64,000 nt of DNA from Delphinus delphis (Eukaryota; Chordata; Mammalia; Artiodactyla; Delphinidae): the NCBI RefSeq assembly GCF_949987515.2, contig NC_082695.1, forward strand, positions 85,216,104-85,280,103, read 5' to 3'. Under the pieces are notes generated by a model. That model was not told the origin of the DNA and did no database searches. It saw only the letters and a program-made list of their open reading frames with translations. Below are positions 44,119 to 56,241 of this stretch, piece after piece. The position numbers and the translations under genes are program-made. How positions within the stretch are numbered: position 1 is the stretch's first letter; every line of letters begins with the position of its first letter.

Positions 44119-45835
44119 TGTAAATTTTCATGTGTCTGCTTGCGGCAAGTAAAGTTGCCAAGAAAAAGGCGACAGATCACCTCTTCAGAGGCACCTGAAG
44201 CGTCTAAATCATCCCCACCAAAAACCATCATAAAATTTAACAAGACCAGTAAATTAAATGTTTAATTTTTGTTTACAATACATGGATATTGGTTTTATGT
44301 CCAGTATTTAATCCAATATCAAAATTTTATGTGCTTTGTGTTTGGAGTTCATTTAGCCTTAGCATGGGAGTATATTTATGTCCTTTTTATAGGTCTTAAA
44401 ACATAATCTAAATTTATTGCTGTTCAAGCTTTGTGTTATTCATTCAACATCCAGCAAAGAATATTGAAAACCAACTATGTACCATAGTGCTCAAAACTTA
44501 AAAAATAAAATGATGATCAGGAAAATCCTGTACTGTTTCCGTGACTTAGTTAATGCTAAGTTCTTGGTCAGAGTTGCTGCCATCAATTACAAAACACATA
44601 CTCATTTAAGCAGGCATGGTCCAGTCTGCTGGATGGTCGAGGGATCAAAGGCAGGGGGGAGCAGGTCCTGCATTTGTAGTAAACAAAACGCCATGTAACC
44701 AAACCAGATTCCTCAAGTCTGCCAAGTCATTGGGTTTGATTCTCAAATTAAGTAGAGTTGAATTGTTTACCTTTTGAAGGTATATTCCTTTATTGCAGCT
44801 CCTCAGTACAACTTAGAAAACTCTATTACAACATTTTTAGAATATTATATTGTGCTAAACCTCAGCCATATAAATTACCTTTTATATACACAGTGATGCA
44901 TTAATGACCCAAAAAACTGGACATGTCTTCAGTAGTTGAGCACAGTTCTGATTAGATCCTGTGTCAATAAAGGAGCACTCTTCCATTGGTATACTTTACT
45001 GGTATCATATTGATTTATTTGAATCACCCTACTAGGTAAAGAATTTACCATTTCACATTGTTCACTACTCTGATCATTTTCACTTCCTTAAAATACCCTT
45101 TAAGCATTAATATGTTCTTGTTCAGAATAAAAAAAATAAAACTCACAAGAAAAACTGGAAAAATATTGCTCACCTTTCAACACAGAGAATTACTTTCCTT
45201 AAAAAATTTAGTAGAAAGAAAACCTAAATGCAAGTTTTTTAAAGTTACAAATGTTTCCTACATTATATTAAACATCTTTTTTTTTCTTTATGGTGTAATT
45301 GAAATGAGGAAAATTTGGAGTCTACCGGCTTTGTTCATTGATAGCAACAATGAGAACAAAACATAGATCTTTGGGTTCCTGATTAGTTATCACAAACACT
45401 GAAATTAGTCTTGTCCTTTAGAAAGGCTTACAGAAATAAGAAGGAAAGTCTCTAATCTGCCAACTAATAAACTATCTTAAAACTCTGAGAATTAAGAAAC
45501 AAGTAAGTTTGGCTCTAAGTCTTTCCATTCCAGAGGCACTGCAGAGAGAATTGGGTGGACAAGCTTGTAGGCTGTGAGCTGCCCGTGTTATGCAGAACGT
45601 CCTCTGCTCCGAACCGGGCCCCGCATGGGACCCTCGGCTGCATGGTGCCGGGGCCACTGAGAAGCCAGGGCCGTACAGAAAATGAGGGCTGCTTGATGGT
45701 GGAACAGGAAGGGCGAAAAGTGGGGCCTATGGCCTTTCAAACCTCAGACCAGGTGATTCAGGCAGAGGGTACAGGTTTTGAGTTATCATTATCAGGGTGG
45801 GGTGGTCCAGCCCTGGACCAGTCAAGTTGAGGCTG
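44119..45835. other. Unique non-coding DNA
   Basis: About 1.7 kb, AT-rich on the left and GC-richer after 45540. Frames up to 102 codons (45058-45366) have low-complexity composition and no domain. Confidence 0.5.
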
Positions 45836-45837
45836 AT

Positions 45838-45990
45838 ATGCTCACCTCTTTGAATTTCCCTTTTCTTCTTTGTAAAATGAAAATAGCGTCCTCTTGGCCC
45901 ACTCCTAGAAGAGTTGTCGGGATGGAATGTGAAAGCAGTTGGCGATCTGCGGCGCCCCGTGTTGTTCCAGCACTGTCGTGGGTCCTGAGC
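45838..45990 (+). repeat. MIR SINE fragment
   Basis: Blocks 'ctcacctctttgaatttccc', 'ttctttgtaaaatgaaaata', 'cccactcctagaagagttg' and 'tcgggatggaatgtgaaag' follow MIR core and tail in sense order ('cctcagtttcc', 'tctgtaaaatgaggat', 'tagggttgt', 'aggattaaatgag'). Confidence 0.6.
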
Positions 45991-47435
45991 AGGGGCACGA
46001 GGCCACCCCCTCAGGACGCTCGGCAGTTGCGGGCAGAGGCCGAGTGTGGCTCACAGACCGATGAGCGTAAATGCAGGCTGGTGTTGATTTTCATGCTGAA
46101 ATCCTGCAATTTAGGCAATATGAAAGAGGAACAATCATGAGCCCTCAGTGGAAATATTTAACATACTTCAGGATGCTCTGTGGACGACTAGAAAACTTTC
46201 ATTGAAAGCGTGCTGTCACATCATATTACTCTGTTTTCAAAGGAAGCGTTCTGGCATGTTATATTGATATGAGACCACTGTTAAATTAAGAATTATCACC
46301 AAAGTAAAGATTAAATACTCCAAAGAAGCTACTTAGTTAATGCTGTTTCTTGGGCAGCATTCATTTACAAACTCTTAGTTTATAAATTACCACTGTTATG
46401 TATGATGATGCAAGAAAGTCTAAGCATTTTACTCCATTCTTAAAAATATAGGTTGAGATATATACTCACAGACTCTCAAGATATTTCTGGATGAATATGT
46501 GAGTAAAGAATATACCTTGTTCTGAATAAGGCAAATAAAATTCCTGTTTAGTTTTCTACTTTTCTCATAGTTCATATTATTTCCAAGAGAAGGAAGGGGG
46601 GGAGTGAGATTTATTTTAAATGTGTTATGTTTATCTTTCTCATACACTCTTTAACATGCTAATACATGTGATATAATATTATAGTATGTGATGCTGTGCC
46701 TAGCATTGTTTTCTAAAATATTAAGACTAGTACCTTTCATGTAAAGGCAGTTTGAATTTTTAAAAAATACTTTTTGTTCTAGATAAGCAGCCTGAATACC
46801 AAGCATTTTGACCAAACTTACAGATATTTTCAGTGTTAGATTTAGTTAATAAAGTATGCAAATATATTAGAACTGCATACTCCTGAAATGCATTTAACAT
46901 TGGGAAGTTAATACTGCTTAGAAAGTGGTTATATCTGTATAAGTGAATTCTTTTCAAGCTTTTAATGTATAGGTGGATAAGTCTAAAGGTATTAAGATCA
47001 CATTTATTTTATAGCTCCTTTGATAGATGATAGCATCATCAGTTTATGTCAGATTTATTATAGCAATAGGAAGAGAATGGTGGAATTATCATTACAGGTC
47101 ATCTTGTATCACCAGACCCAACAAGAGTCCACGTGAAACGCTGTGGGCTCGAGTGTAGGGTCCGAGTCCGTCTCCCCAGAGGGGAGTGTGCCGCTGGGCG
47201 TGAGCCCCGTTAGCACCAACTCTGGGGCTGCTGCCCCGTGTAGGCAGTGGAAGAGCTCCTCCTTGCAGTGGCGGAAACAAAACACTTGGAGAGAAGAGCA
47301 TGTGACGTGAACTCTGAAGGGATGGTGAAGCTGCCTAGCTTGAGACTTTGTGGCCTAGTTAAAAGGTGGGAAAATTTCATAGCGAAATTAAATTTTTAAA
47401 GCAAAACTAGAAAGAAATTGAAGTACGTAGGGATA
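45991..47435. other. Unique non-coding DNA
   Basis: About 1.4 kb, mostly AT-rich, with a GC-richer patch at 47130-47260. No gene is supported. Confidence 0.5.
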
Positions 47436-47439
47436 CATT

Positions 47440-47764
47440 TTTAAAAATATGTTCAAAACCTGTGTAATAAAAAATGCAAAACCCTACTCAGAGGAGTTAA
47501 ACAAGACCTAGATAAGTGGAGACTCCACATTTTAGGATGGGAAGACTCAATATCACTAAAAGTCAGTTATCCCCAAATTGATCTATAGATTCAGCATAAT
47601 CCCAGTCAAAATTCTAGGAAACTTTCAGTAGAACTTGACAGACTCCTTCCAAATTTATATGGGAATTCAAGAGCCTGTGACAACCAAAACTATGTTGGAA
47701 AAGAGAACAAACTTGGAGGACATTCATGTCTTATTCCAAGACCTGCTATAAAGCCACGGCAATC
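47440..47764 (+). mobile_element. Old L1M LINE, ORF2 part (first segment)
   Basis: Blocks 'gagttaaacaagacctagat', 'gattcagcataatcccagtc', 'aaaattctaggaaactttc', 'gacagactccttccaaattt', 'atatgggaattcaagagcc' and 'gctataaagccacggcaatc' are ORF2 text past the reverse-transcriptase domain. Frames are broken by stops and indels. The ORF2 is cut at about 47764 by another L1 3' end and resumes at about 48065. Confidence 0.8.
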
Positions 47765-48063
47765 AACCAGGGGTGGGAGGTGGGGGAATGGGGAGAGATA
47801 TGTCACGGGTACGGATTTCAGCTGTGTGAGCTGAATAAGTCTGGAGATCTAATGTACAGCATGATGACTGCAGTTACTAATACTTTACTGAATAGTGGAA
47901 ATTTGCGGAGAGAGTAGATTTCAGGTGCTCTCACAAAAAAAAACAAAAACAATGTGACGAGGTGGGTATGTTAATTAGCTTGACTAGTAATCATTTCACA
48001 ATGTGTATGTATATCACGTACACCTTAAATATATACAATTTTTACCTATAAAAGTAAAATAAA
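47765..48063 (+). mobile_element. L1M (L1MA-like) 3' end inserted in the L1M ORF2
   Basis: Blocks 'ggggagagatatgtcacgg', 'gaataagtctggagatct', 'aatgtacagcatgatgactg', 'gcggagagagtagatttca', 'aggtgctctcacaaaaaaa', 'agtaatcatttcacaatgtg' and 'gtacaccttaaatatata' match the L1M 3'UTR, with an A-rich tail near 48056. It lies in the same direction as the host L1. Confidence 0.7.
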
Positions 48064-48471
48064 AATGTTGAATTAATTAGGGAAAGAACAACATATAGAG
48101 ATGTGGAACAGCAGTAGAATCCAGAAATAGACATGTGTAAGTGGACTGTTGATTTTCATCAAGATGCCAAGAATAGTTTTTTAAACAATTGGTTCTGGAA
48201 TACCTGTATATTGGAAAAAGTGAAACTTGACCCTTACCATTTGCAAAATTAACTCAAGATGGATCAAAATTTAAACATGAAAGTTAAAATTATAAACCTT
48301 CTAGAAGAAAACATAGGAGAAAATCTTTCTGACTCTCAGGTTGACAGAGATTCCCTAGATAGGACATGAAAAGCACAAACTGTAGAAGAAAAATAATTGA
48401 TAAATTGAACTTTGTCAAATTTGAAATATTTGTTTTTAAAAAGATACCATTAAGAAAATAAAGAGAATAGC

Positions 48472-48521
<50 letters not shown>

Positions 48522-48849
48522 ACCTAGTTTTTGAATCCAGAGTACTCAAAAGAACAAATTTCAACTCAATAATAAGACAAAACCCAAGTTAAAAATGGCA
48601 AAAGACAATATACAGATGGGCAATAACTACGTGAAATGGTGCTCAGCATCACCAGTCATCAGGGAAGCGCAATTAAAACATGAGATAGCACTCTCCTCCA
48701 TTAAAATAGCTAAAAATTAAAAGACTGACAATATCAAGTGTTAGTGAGGATATGGAACTTCTGGAACTGTCATACATTGCTGGGGGGAATGTAGAATGGC
48801 ACAGTCACTTTGGAAAACAGTTTGACAAGTACCTATAAAAGTAGACATT
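48064..48849 (+). mobile_element. Old L1M LINE, ORF2 part (second segment)
   Basis: The host L1 resumes: 'gtggaacagcagtagaatcc', 'gttgattttcatcaagatgc', 'taaaccttctagaagaaaac', 'aattgataaattgaactttg', 'caatatacagatgggcaata', 'agcatcaccagtcatcaggg' and 'ttagtgaggatatggaactt'. The nine bases before the SINE, GTAGACATT (48841-48849), form the left copy of its target duplication. Confidence 0.85.
48475..48518 (+). repeat. (AT)22 microsatellite
   Basis: Forty-four bases of uninterrupted AT dinucleotides inside the L1M ORF2 relic, after 'agctac' and before 'ttgacc'. Confidence 0.97.
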
Positions 48850-49060
48850 GGGCTTCCCTGGTGGTGCAGTGGTTGGGAGTCCACCTGGTGATGCAGGGGA
48901 CACGGGTTTGTGCCCCGGTCCGGGAGGATTCCGCATGCCGTGGAGCAGCTGGGCCCCATGGGCCATGGCCGCTGAGCCTGCACGTCCGGAGCCTGTGCTC
49001 CGCGACGGGAGAGGCCACAACAGTGAGAGGCCTGCGTACCACAAAAAAAAAAAAAAAAAA
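48850..49060 (+). mobile_element. Cetacean tRNA-derived SINE, CHR-2 type
   Basis: Same block order as the two other copies: 'gggcttccctggtggtgcag', 'ggagtccacctggtgatgca', 'gccccggtccgggaggatt', 'ccgcatgccgtggagcagc' and 'ggccatggccgctgagcc', ending in a pure A tail of 18. It is flanked by an exact direct repeat GTAGACATT (48841-48849 and 49061-49069). It inserted into the L1M, which continues in frame order on both sides. Frames of 84 to 136 codons here are SINE read-through. Confidence 0.95.
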
Positions 49061-49690
49061 GTAGACATTTACCTGCCATGTAACCCAACAATTCCACTCC
49101 CAGGTATTTACCCAAAAAAAAAAAAAAAAATGGAAGCTCATGTCCACACAAAAGCTTGTCCCTGAATGCTCATGGCAGGTTTATTCAAAATAGTTAAAAA
49201 CAACTCTAATGCCCATTCAAAGATGAATGGATAAGGAAATTAGGGTCAGTGGAATGACACTCGGTGAGAAAAGGCATGAACTAACAACATGATGAATCTC
49301 AACTATCCTGAGTGAAAGAAGCCATACACAAACAAACGTGTACTATGTGATTGGATGTATGTGGAACTCTAGAAAAGACATGTCTCTGGTGACAGAAAGC
49401 AAGTCCTTGATTGCCAGGTTGTGGGAGGTGACTGACGACAGCAGGGCATGAAGGTGATAGAAACATTCCCTATCTTTTGGGGGTGATGGAAGTGTCCCAA
49501 TTCTTGGTTGTGCTGGTGGTCATAGGACTTTACAGATTTGTCAGAGTTCAGCACAGTGTTCATGCAGCACGGGTGCCTCTCACTGTACACAACATACACT
49601 GCAATAAATCCCACACAGATCATCACAAAAAAGGCACAAAAGGAAAGGCACATGGCAGTCATCAATCTATTTGTTATTGCTTTTAATTCT
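49061..49690 (+). mobile_element. Old L1M LINE, 3' end after the SINE
   Basis: Blocks 'catgtaacccaacaattcc', 'actcccaggtatttacccaa', 'ctcatggcaggtttattcaa', 'gatgaatggataaggaaatt', 'gagtgaaagaagccataca', 'ttttgggggtgatggaagtg' and 'tttacagatttgtcagagtt' follow the L1M tail. The A run at 49115-49131 is internal. The 3' end is put near 49690 and is approximate. Confidence 0.75.
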
Positions 49691-51954
49691 ATGAGCATGG
49701 CATCTTAGGTATTAGAATTGTATTTCTTAGTCATAAAGAAAAAGCCGTCTCATGCTCTTCTCTGACAGTTATTTATTTATATTTTTCTTTACATTTACCT
49801 TCTGATATGCTGTCTCCATAAATTTAATTATTAAAGCGGTATTCTCCTATAAATTCTCCTGAAAATTAGTCACCTAATATTAAGTAGCTTATAGGGTCCT
49901 GAACTAAGTTTTTTTTTTAATTATTCTTTACCAAATTCAAAAATAATACTTTTAGAAAAAGTCTTGGTGGTTCCTACGACTTGCTGTTGACATGATCTTA
50001 AAGACATTGTGGAGTTGGGGGAAGGCAGTAAACCTCAGTGAAGCTCGAGGTACCCAGGGTCAGAGAACGTTAAGTATACGAAAATGAAACACTGCTTGTG
50101 CAGACTTCAATTAATTCCTTCTGTGAACCTTGAGTCCATCGCCAAATGTTGTACTAAGTCACTTACTGTATCTCAACCAAGTTCAACGGGACTGGTTTTG
50201 GTTAAATTGGGCAATTGCCAAGGGAATCTAAAAAATTACAGCAAAATTGTGGTCATTAAAGGAAATTTTGTCTTAATTTTATCTTTTTTTCTCTGAAATT
50301 CCTAGGTTTGATTCACTTTGACACTGTCTGATTATTTTCTGTTTCTGTGTGCTATTAAACATTTGAAATTGTGTATATGACAACAGAAATCTCTTTCAAA
50401 AGCAGAAGAATTGACAGGGTTTCCTGAACATTTCAACTGTAGTTTTTATAGCTTCACAGATGACTCATACACAATGTAAAACGTTCAGGGCTGAGCTCCT
50501 TTTGAACTTACTTTTGCAATGGTGATTGGTGGGAAACTCCTCTGTGAGCTCTCACAAATGCCACATTAACTCTTCTTACAGAGGCAAAACAAAAACTCAC
50601 ACTCGCCTCTTGACTTTGGCATCCAGTTTCAGACGACCTCAGATGTGTGTGGGGGAGATGCGTGCACCACACAGCTTTGCGAGATGTGCAGTTGCCCCGA
50701 AGATGAACCGCAATCTGTTCTTCTGTGTATTTTACTAAAGGATGTCAGCTGAACTCGTGGGGAAGGGGAAGTGCTGATATGTCCTCCCCTGTCTTCAGGA
50801 CACAGATGGCCCAGACGTGTTTGTGGCTCAGGGAATGTGAGGGAGCTGCTGAGCTGCCAGTCAGCAAAGATTGATGAAGTCCGGGAAGTTGGGAGGACAG
50901 AGCTGGCCTGGCACCAAGGGCATTAGCATACGAAACCATTGTCGGATGCTCGGTTTCGGATAACTGACGCATTAATGTTCAGTTAGACTGTTCTAGTTTA
51001 TTTAATTACCTACGTGGAACAATCCAAATAAATCATGGGAAGGTTACATTTTGTGAAGCTAGGAAGCCAATGCCACATAGATTGACACCTGGGGACCAGA
51101 ACCTGGGGGAAGTGGAAGAGACTCCAGCTGTGTGAACAGCGTGGCTGTTTTTCTGCACCCCCTTCAGTTTGGGTTCGTTCAGTGGGGTGCAGGGCCTTCA
51201 GACATCAAGTGGTTCTGTTTTCAACCAGCTCACCTTCTGCAAATATATTCGGTTTCTAGGACTCTGTATTTTAAATGTTTTGGCACCAGTACGGTTTAGA
51301 GAAATGTAAAATGTAGTGGCAGTTAGACAATTTTGTTTTGAAGATTAGTAATCTCTCTTTTTAGCGAAAAGAATGTGAGTCACGTGTGGTCATTTTTCTA
51401 CTTGAAATGGGGCTCTAGCATTACAGCATGTGCGTGTGTATTCTTCTTTATAATCAATAAGTATTGGAACAGTACTGGAACACGGCTATTCTTTAATGTT
51501 TTCCAACATTTATCCTCACCTTGAGGGCTTTCCACAGGTCTTATGAAGTGACCTGAGCTTTATATTCAGTGATTTCTCTGACTTTTCTGAGCCCAGTGAA
51601 CCTTCACTCTGACTGTCCCTGCATCACTTAACCCACTTCATCTACTTAACCTCGCAGCTACATCCTGGACTCAGCGGCCAGTGGCTAAAATTCAGCCGGG
51701 TTCCCTCATCAGAATTCCTTGGCTCTGGTTGGCCTTGTCGTACAATTCTGAGTGAAGGATAGATTCAGAGCTCACTTTTCTACGTGGACCTTACATTAGT
51801 TGCCACTTACCAGCTTAGGTGGGAACCAGGGAAGCTGGGGAGGACGTCAGGGTCTTTGCCTTCTCTCCTCCTCATACCTGAACTGCTTGGGCGGTGAGGA
51901 CAGAAGTGCTGCCCGTTGTAGTGGTGGCTGTCATGAGGGTCGGAGGAGACGCCT
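49691..51954. other. Unique non-coding DNA
   Basis: About 2.3 kb with no named repeat or supported gene. A frame at 50084-50296 ends with a low-complexity hydrophobic stretch. Part of 51540-51670 may be an old L2, but this is not firm. Confidence 0.5.
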
Positions 51955-52450
51955 TCACTTATTCACTGAAAGTTTGTTGAGCACAAAGCTGGACGCTGTT
52001 CTGATTGCCTTAGGATACGTCAGAAACGAAACAAAGATCCCTGCTCGTGGAGCCTCTGTTCTACCAGAGGGAGACAGATACTCAACAGAAGCCCTGGTAA
52101 GTTAGTAAATCACGTAGTTTGTTGAAAGGTGAAGTGCTATGAAGAAAAGAGTGGAGAAGGAGGACAGGGTTGGGAGCTCTGGTGGTAGACTGGCTGGGGA
52201 GGGGATGGGCGGTCACAGCAATAAATTGGGAGGTCCGGGCGGACCTCGCTGGGATGGGGACGTAGGAGCAAAGACTTGAAGAAATGAGGGGTTCTTCTTG
52301 GATCTGTCTGGCACCAGAGTGTTACGCACAGAGAGAATCGCCGGGGCTAGGCCAGTGTAGCCAGAGCAGATGGAGGGAGGGGGAAAAGTGAGGGCAAGCT
52401 GGAGAGTCACGCACAAAGCTGTATAAAGTCAGAGAAAGCTGTGTGAGTCA
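51955..52450 (-). repeat. L2 LINE 3' fragment
   Basis: Reverse L2 blocks in full order: 'cactgaaagtttgttgagc', 'aaagctggacgctgttctg', 'aaacaaagatccctgctcg', 'tggagcctctgttctacc', 'aaaggtgaagtgctatgaag', 'gcaaagacttgaagaaatg' and 'ggctaggccagtgtagcca'. This is the clearest L2 in the window, about 500 bases long. Confidence 0.85.
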
Positions 52451-53555
52451 CATAAGGTGGGACTCAGGCTTCTGTCAAAAGATGGAACTGCAGCCGATGG
52501 GCCTCCAGCTGGGAAAAACGAGAGTGCTTACTTTACATAAAGGTGGGTGCTATCGTTTGAGGAAAAATTTAAGGTGCCCTGTGCATAGAGGTCTTGCATT
52601 GATCATTCAGCCATCCACGTATGGAAATGACAGCTCTTGTCAGTAAGAAGCCACACGTGCTTCAGCGAATTAGTTCAGCTAATACTGACCGCGTTGAGAG
52701 GTAAAGTAAACCATATATAATACATGGGGCTAGTCATTCTTTAGTCTACAGTCATTTCTTGAAAATTAATTGTTTGCAGCATTCTATACAAGGTGCTCTC
52801 TTGAGTACAAAAATAAATAAAACGTGGTCCATGTCCATGGATAAAATGTTTACATAAATAAATAAAAATTAAATGGAAGAAGCCTTCCACCTCTGCCCCT
52901 GAAGGAGTAAGTGGTGTAGCGTGTGCCCTCACACCGTCGGAACAAAATGGAAAACTGGGTGAAATAAAGGAGGCAGCTGTTTCCAGACCCTGGAGAATGG
53001 CAGTGAGGACAGTGGTTCCTAAGAACAGAGAAATGGAGGGAGTTTGCGGTCGCACGGCTTTTCTTCCTGATGGTAGCCTCCTCCCTGCATTTCAGAGGGA
53101 AGGCGTCCAAGCAGGGCCCGGCGGGCTCACTTAGCCAAGGAGCTTTGGAGACTCAAGTGGCTGGAATTTGCAAAGCAGGGAGCCCCAAGGAAAGGAAGGA
53201 GCTATGCAGATAAAGCGCTCCACATATCTGCCCCGGCTTTCTTGGGGTCTTAGCTGAACGCTGATCCATCTACACACGTGCTGTGAAGCTCCAGGAGGGC
53301 AGAGAACAACTTCCGGAGAACCGCCACCTGCAGAGCCCACGCCGGACCAGGCGCTTTACGTTCCCGCAGCCACACCCAGAGGACCTGTCTCAGTGGGCCC
53401 GCACCAGCCCACGAGCGAGGGCTGTGCCGGATCTACCCTGACAAACCCGAAAGCAGGCCTCGGGAGGCTGGAGCCGACCCCCAGGCAGAGGGAACATCCC
53501 GTCAGAAGAGTCCTCACACTCTAAGGGCAGACAGAAAAACCTAAACACCCGGCAT
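52451..53555. other. Unassigned DNA left of an old L1M
   Basis: About 1.1 kb. The right half (53040-53530) is GC-richer and may be the 5' part of the L1M/HAL1-like element that follows, but I cannot align it. A second short L2-like stretch may lie at 52780-52820. Frames up to 104 codons lack domains. Confidence 0.4.
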
Positions 53556-53559
53556 CATG

Positions 53560-54165
53560 ACGTTACTGATAGCTGTCACCCAATGAAAAATGAGCAGACA
53601 TGCTAAGAGGTAGCACAGTGTGACCTATAATCAGGAGAAAAAGTAGTCAACAGAAGCAGACCAAAAAAGAATAGCGATGATGCAATTAGCATATAAGAAC
53701 TTGAAACAAGCAATTATTAGTATGTGCAAGGATTTTAAGAAAAATAGGAACAAAATGTGAAGAGAGACGGGGAAATATAAGAAAGAACCAGCAGAAGTTC
53801 TAGTACTGAAAAATACGCGAAATGAAAAGTCCACTGGATTGCCTTAACAGGATATTATACGCTGTTTAAAAAAAAAAAAGTGTGGTGAATTTGAACACAC
53901 AGCACGAAAAGCTATCCAGGCAGAAGCTCAGAGAGAAGACTGGGGGAAACAAAGAATGGGGCCTCAGGGACGCGGGGACAACATTTAAAAGCCTCACGTT
54001 TGCGTTTGGAGCCCAGAGGGAAAGGAAAGAAGGGAGGGGCAGAGAAAACGCTTGAGGAAATACTGGCTGAAAATTTTCCAAATTTAACGGACACTATAAA
54101 CCCAGAGATACAGACTGGAAAGAAATAAGGAAAACTATGGTATTCGCATTTTGCTGTAAGGAATT
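53560..54165 (+). mobile_element. L1M/HAL1 LINE, ORF1-like relic
   Basis: Blocks 'caacagaagcagaccaaaaa', 'agaacttgaaacaagcaat', 'agcagaagttctagtactga', 'ctatccaggcagaagctcag', 'gagaagactgggggaaac' and 'gaggaaatactggctgaaaa' follow the coiled-coil part of L1M ORF1. The frame is broken. A 12-base A run lies at about 53867. Confidence 0.65.
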
Positions 54166-54339
54166 TATGAAGTTGAGTTGTAGAATTAATAACTGAATTA
54201 ACCAAATCTCACACTAGAAGCTCAGTGTGCGAAATTCAGTTATGTTTCTATGTACTAGTAATGACCAATGGCCACTGGTTTTTTAAATTTTATTATAAAT
54301 TTATTATTAATTTTGTGGATTATAATTTACTGTAACATT

Positions 54340-55829
54340 AAAATGTTATCTTTAGGGATAAATTTATCAATGCACGACCTGGACACTGAGAGCCACAAAA
54401 CATTGCTGAGGATGAGTAAAGAAGACCCAAGTAACTGGAGAGACATCACAACATGTCTTCATGGGTAGGAAGGTTCAGCGTTGTTACAGTGTCACTTCTC
54501 CCCCACATGATCTGTAGGTCCAGCATAATCCCAGGCATTTTTGGGTAGTAATTTCCAGGCTGTTTCTAAAACTTACGTGCCACTGCAAAAGATCTAGAAT
54601 AGTCAAAACAATTTTGAAAAAGAACAAAATATTGAACGCTTGCACACTGATTTCTAGACTTAATTTGAAGCTACAGTCATCAAATAGGATGGTTTTGGTA
54701 TAAGGATAGAAATAACGCCACACAGCCACAGCTGATTTTCTACAAAAATACAAAGCAGAAAAGGATAGTCTTTTCAACAAATCATGGGAATATTTGGGTA
54801 TGCATACAGTAAAATCAAAAGATGAACCATGACCCTTACCTCACATTCTTCACAAAACTTAACCTGAAGTGGATTATAGACCCAATGTAAAAGCTAAAAC
54901 TGTAAAACTTCTAAGAGAAAACATCGGAGAAGATATTTTTGACCTTCACGTAAGCAAAGTTTCCTTGCTACGACACAGATAGTCCAGCTCATAAAAGGAA
55001 ATAGTGATCAATGTGACTTCATCAAATTTGATAACTTCTGCTCTTCAAAAAGTATAACCTAAACTCAGGTTTAAGAAGACGAAGAACGGAATAAAAAATT
55101 TGTAAGAGAAGATACTCAAATGGCCAGAAAGCCCATGAAATGACGCTAAACATCACCAGTCATCAGGAAACGCAAATTAAAGCCATAATGGCATGCCACT
55201 GTACGGCCACTAGGATGGCTAAAATTAAAACGACCGAAAATGCCAAATGTCAGTGAAGATGTGGAGTGTCTGGAATTGTCATGCGTTGCCGGTGGGAATG
55301 TAACATGGCACAGCCAGTTTGGAAAAGAGTTTAACAGTTTCTTATAAAATTAAACATATACTTGCTAACCATATGACCCAGCAATTCCACTCCTAGGAAT
55401 TTACCCAAGAGGAATAAAAGCATATGTCCATGCAAAGATTTATATGTGAATGTGTATAGTAGCTCTGTTCATGATAGCCAAAAGCTAAAAATAACCCCTA
55501 TGATGGCCATCAACGGATGAATGGAAAGGCAAAATGACACCAGACCCAAAAAAATAAAAAAAATTTTTTAAAAGTAAGTACTGTATGATTCCATTTAAAG
55601 TCCTTTCTAGGCAATCCTAATGGATAGTGATGTACAGCAGATCTGGGGTTTCCTGGGGCTGGGATGGAGGCATGAGGAAACCTTTTTGCGTAATGGAAAT
55701 ATTCTATCTATATCTCATTTTTGGTGGTGGCTACAGGGCTGTGTAAATTTGTCAAACTCATTGAACTACACACTTAAAATGTGTCTAATTTATTGACTAT
55801 AAGTTATTCCTCAATAAAGTTGGTTTTAA
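54340..55829 (+). mobile_element. Old L1M LINE, ORF2 C-terminal part and 3'UTR
   Basis: Blocks 'gggataaatttatcaatgca', 'ggtccagcataatcccaggc', 'gctacagtcatcaaatagg', 'gatagtcttttcaacaaatc', 'aaaacttctaagagaaaaca', 'cgctaaacatcaccagtcat', 'gatgtggagtgtctggaatt', 'gacccagcaattccactcct' and 'cctcaataaagttggtttta' run in order for about 1.5 kb. The 3'UTR part 'tggggctgggatggaggca' is complete to the CAATAAA-type end. It is co-oriented with the ORF1-like relic and may be the same insertion. Confidence 0.85.
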
Positions 55830-56181
55830 GAGATGAGATGGAATCTGGAATATTAAACAGTGAAACACAAAATACTCAGCAAGTTAGTAGCAGTGAACAA
55901 GTATTCCCTAATCAAGAAAGCTCTCTGGAAAAATATAATTTGAGCTGGGTTTTAAAAGTTTGAGATGAGTGAAAAATGCTTCATAGTTATAGGATGTAAA
56001 AACAGTTTGAATCAGGTAAACTCACATACAGGAACATTCTACTCAGTGACTGGTCAGGACTTTTAATAAATGACAAGAGCATAGTGTGATCAGGAGATTT
56101 GGGGACCACGCCAGCAGAACGGGAGCGATCAGGCCTGACGTTTAGTGCAGCGCAGGGGCTGGGTGGACCCTCGACCAGAAG
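55830..56181. other. Unique non-coding DNA
   Basis: About 350 bases between the L1M and the pyrimidine tract, with nothing recognised. Confidence 0.5.
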
Positions 56182-56241
56182 TTTTATCTTTTCTTTTCTT
56201 CCCTTCCCTTCCCTTCCCTTTTCTTCTCTTTTCTTTTCTTT
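56182..56241 (+). repeat. Pyrimidine (TTCCC/TTTTC)n tract
   Basis: An almost pure pyrimidine run of about 60 bases built of TTTTC and TTCCC units. The minus strand gives a lysine, arginine, glutamate and glycine-rich frame (55987-56247) that is an artefact of the repeat. Confidence 0.95.
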
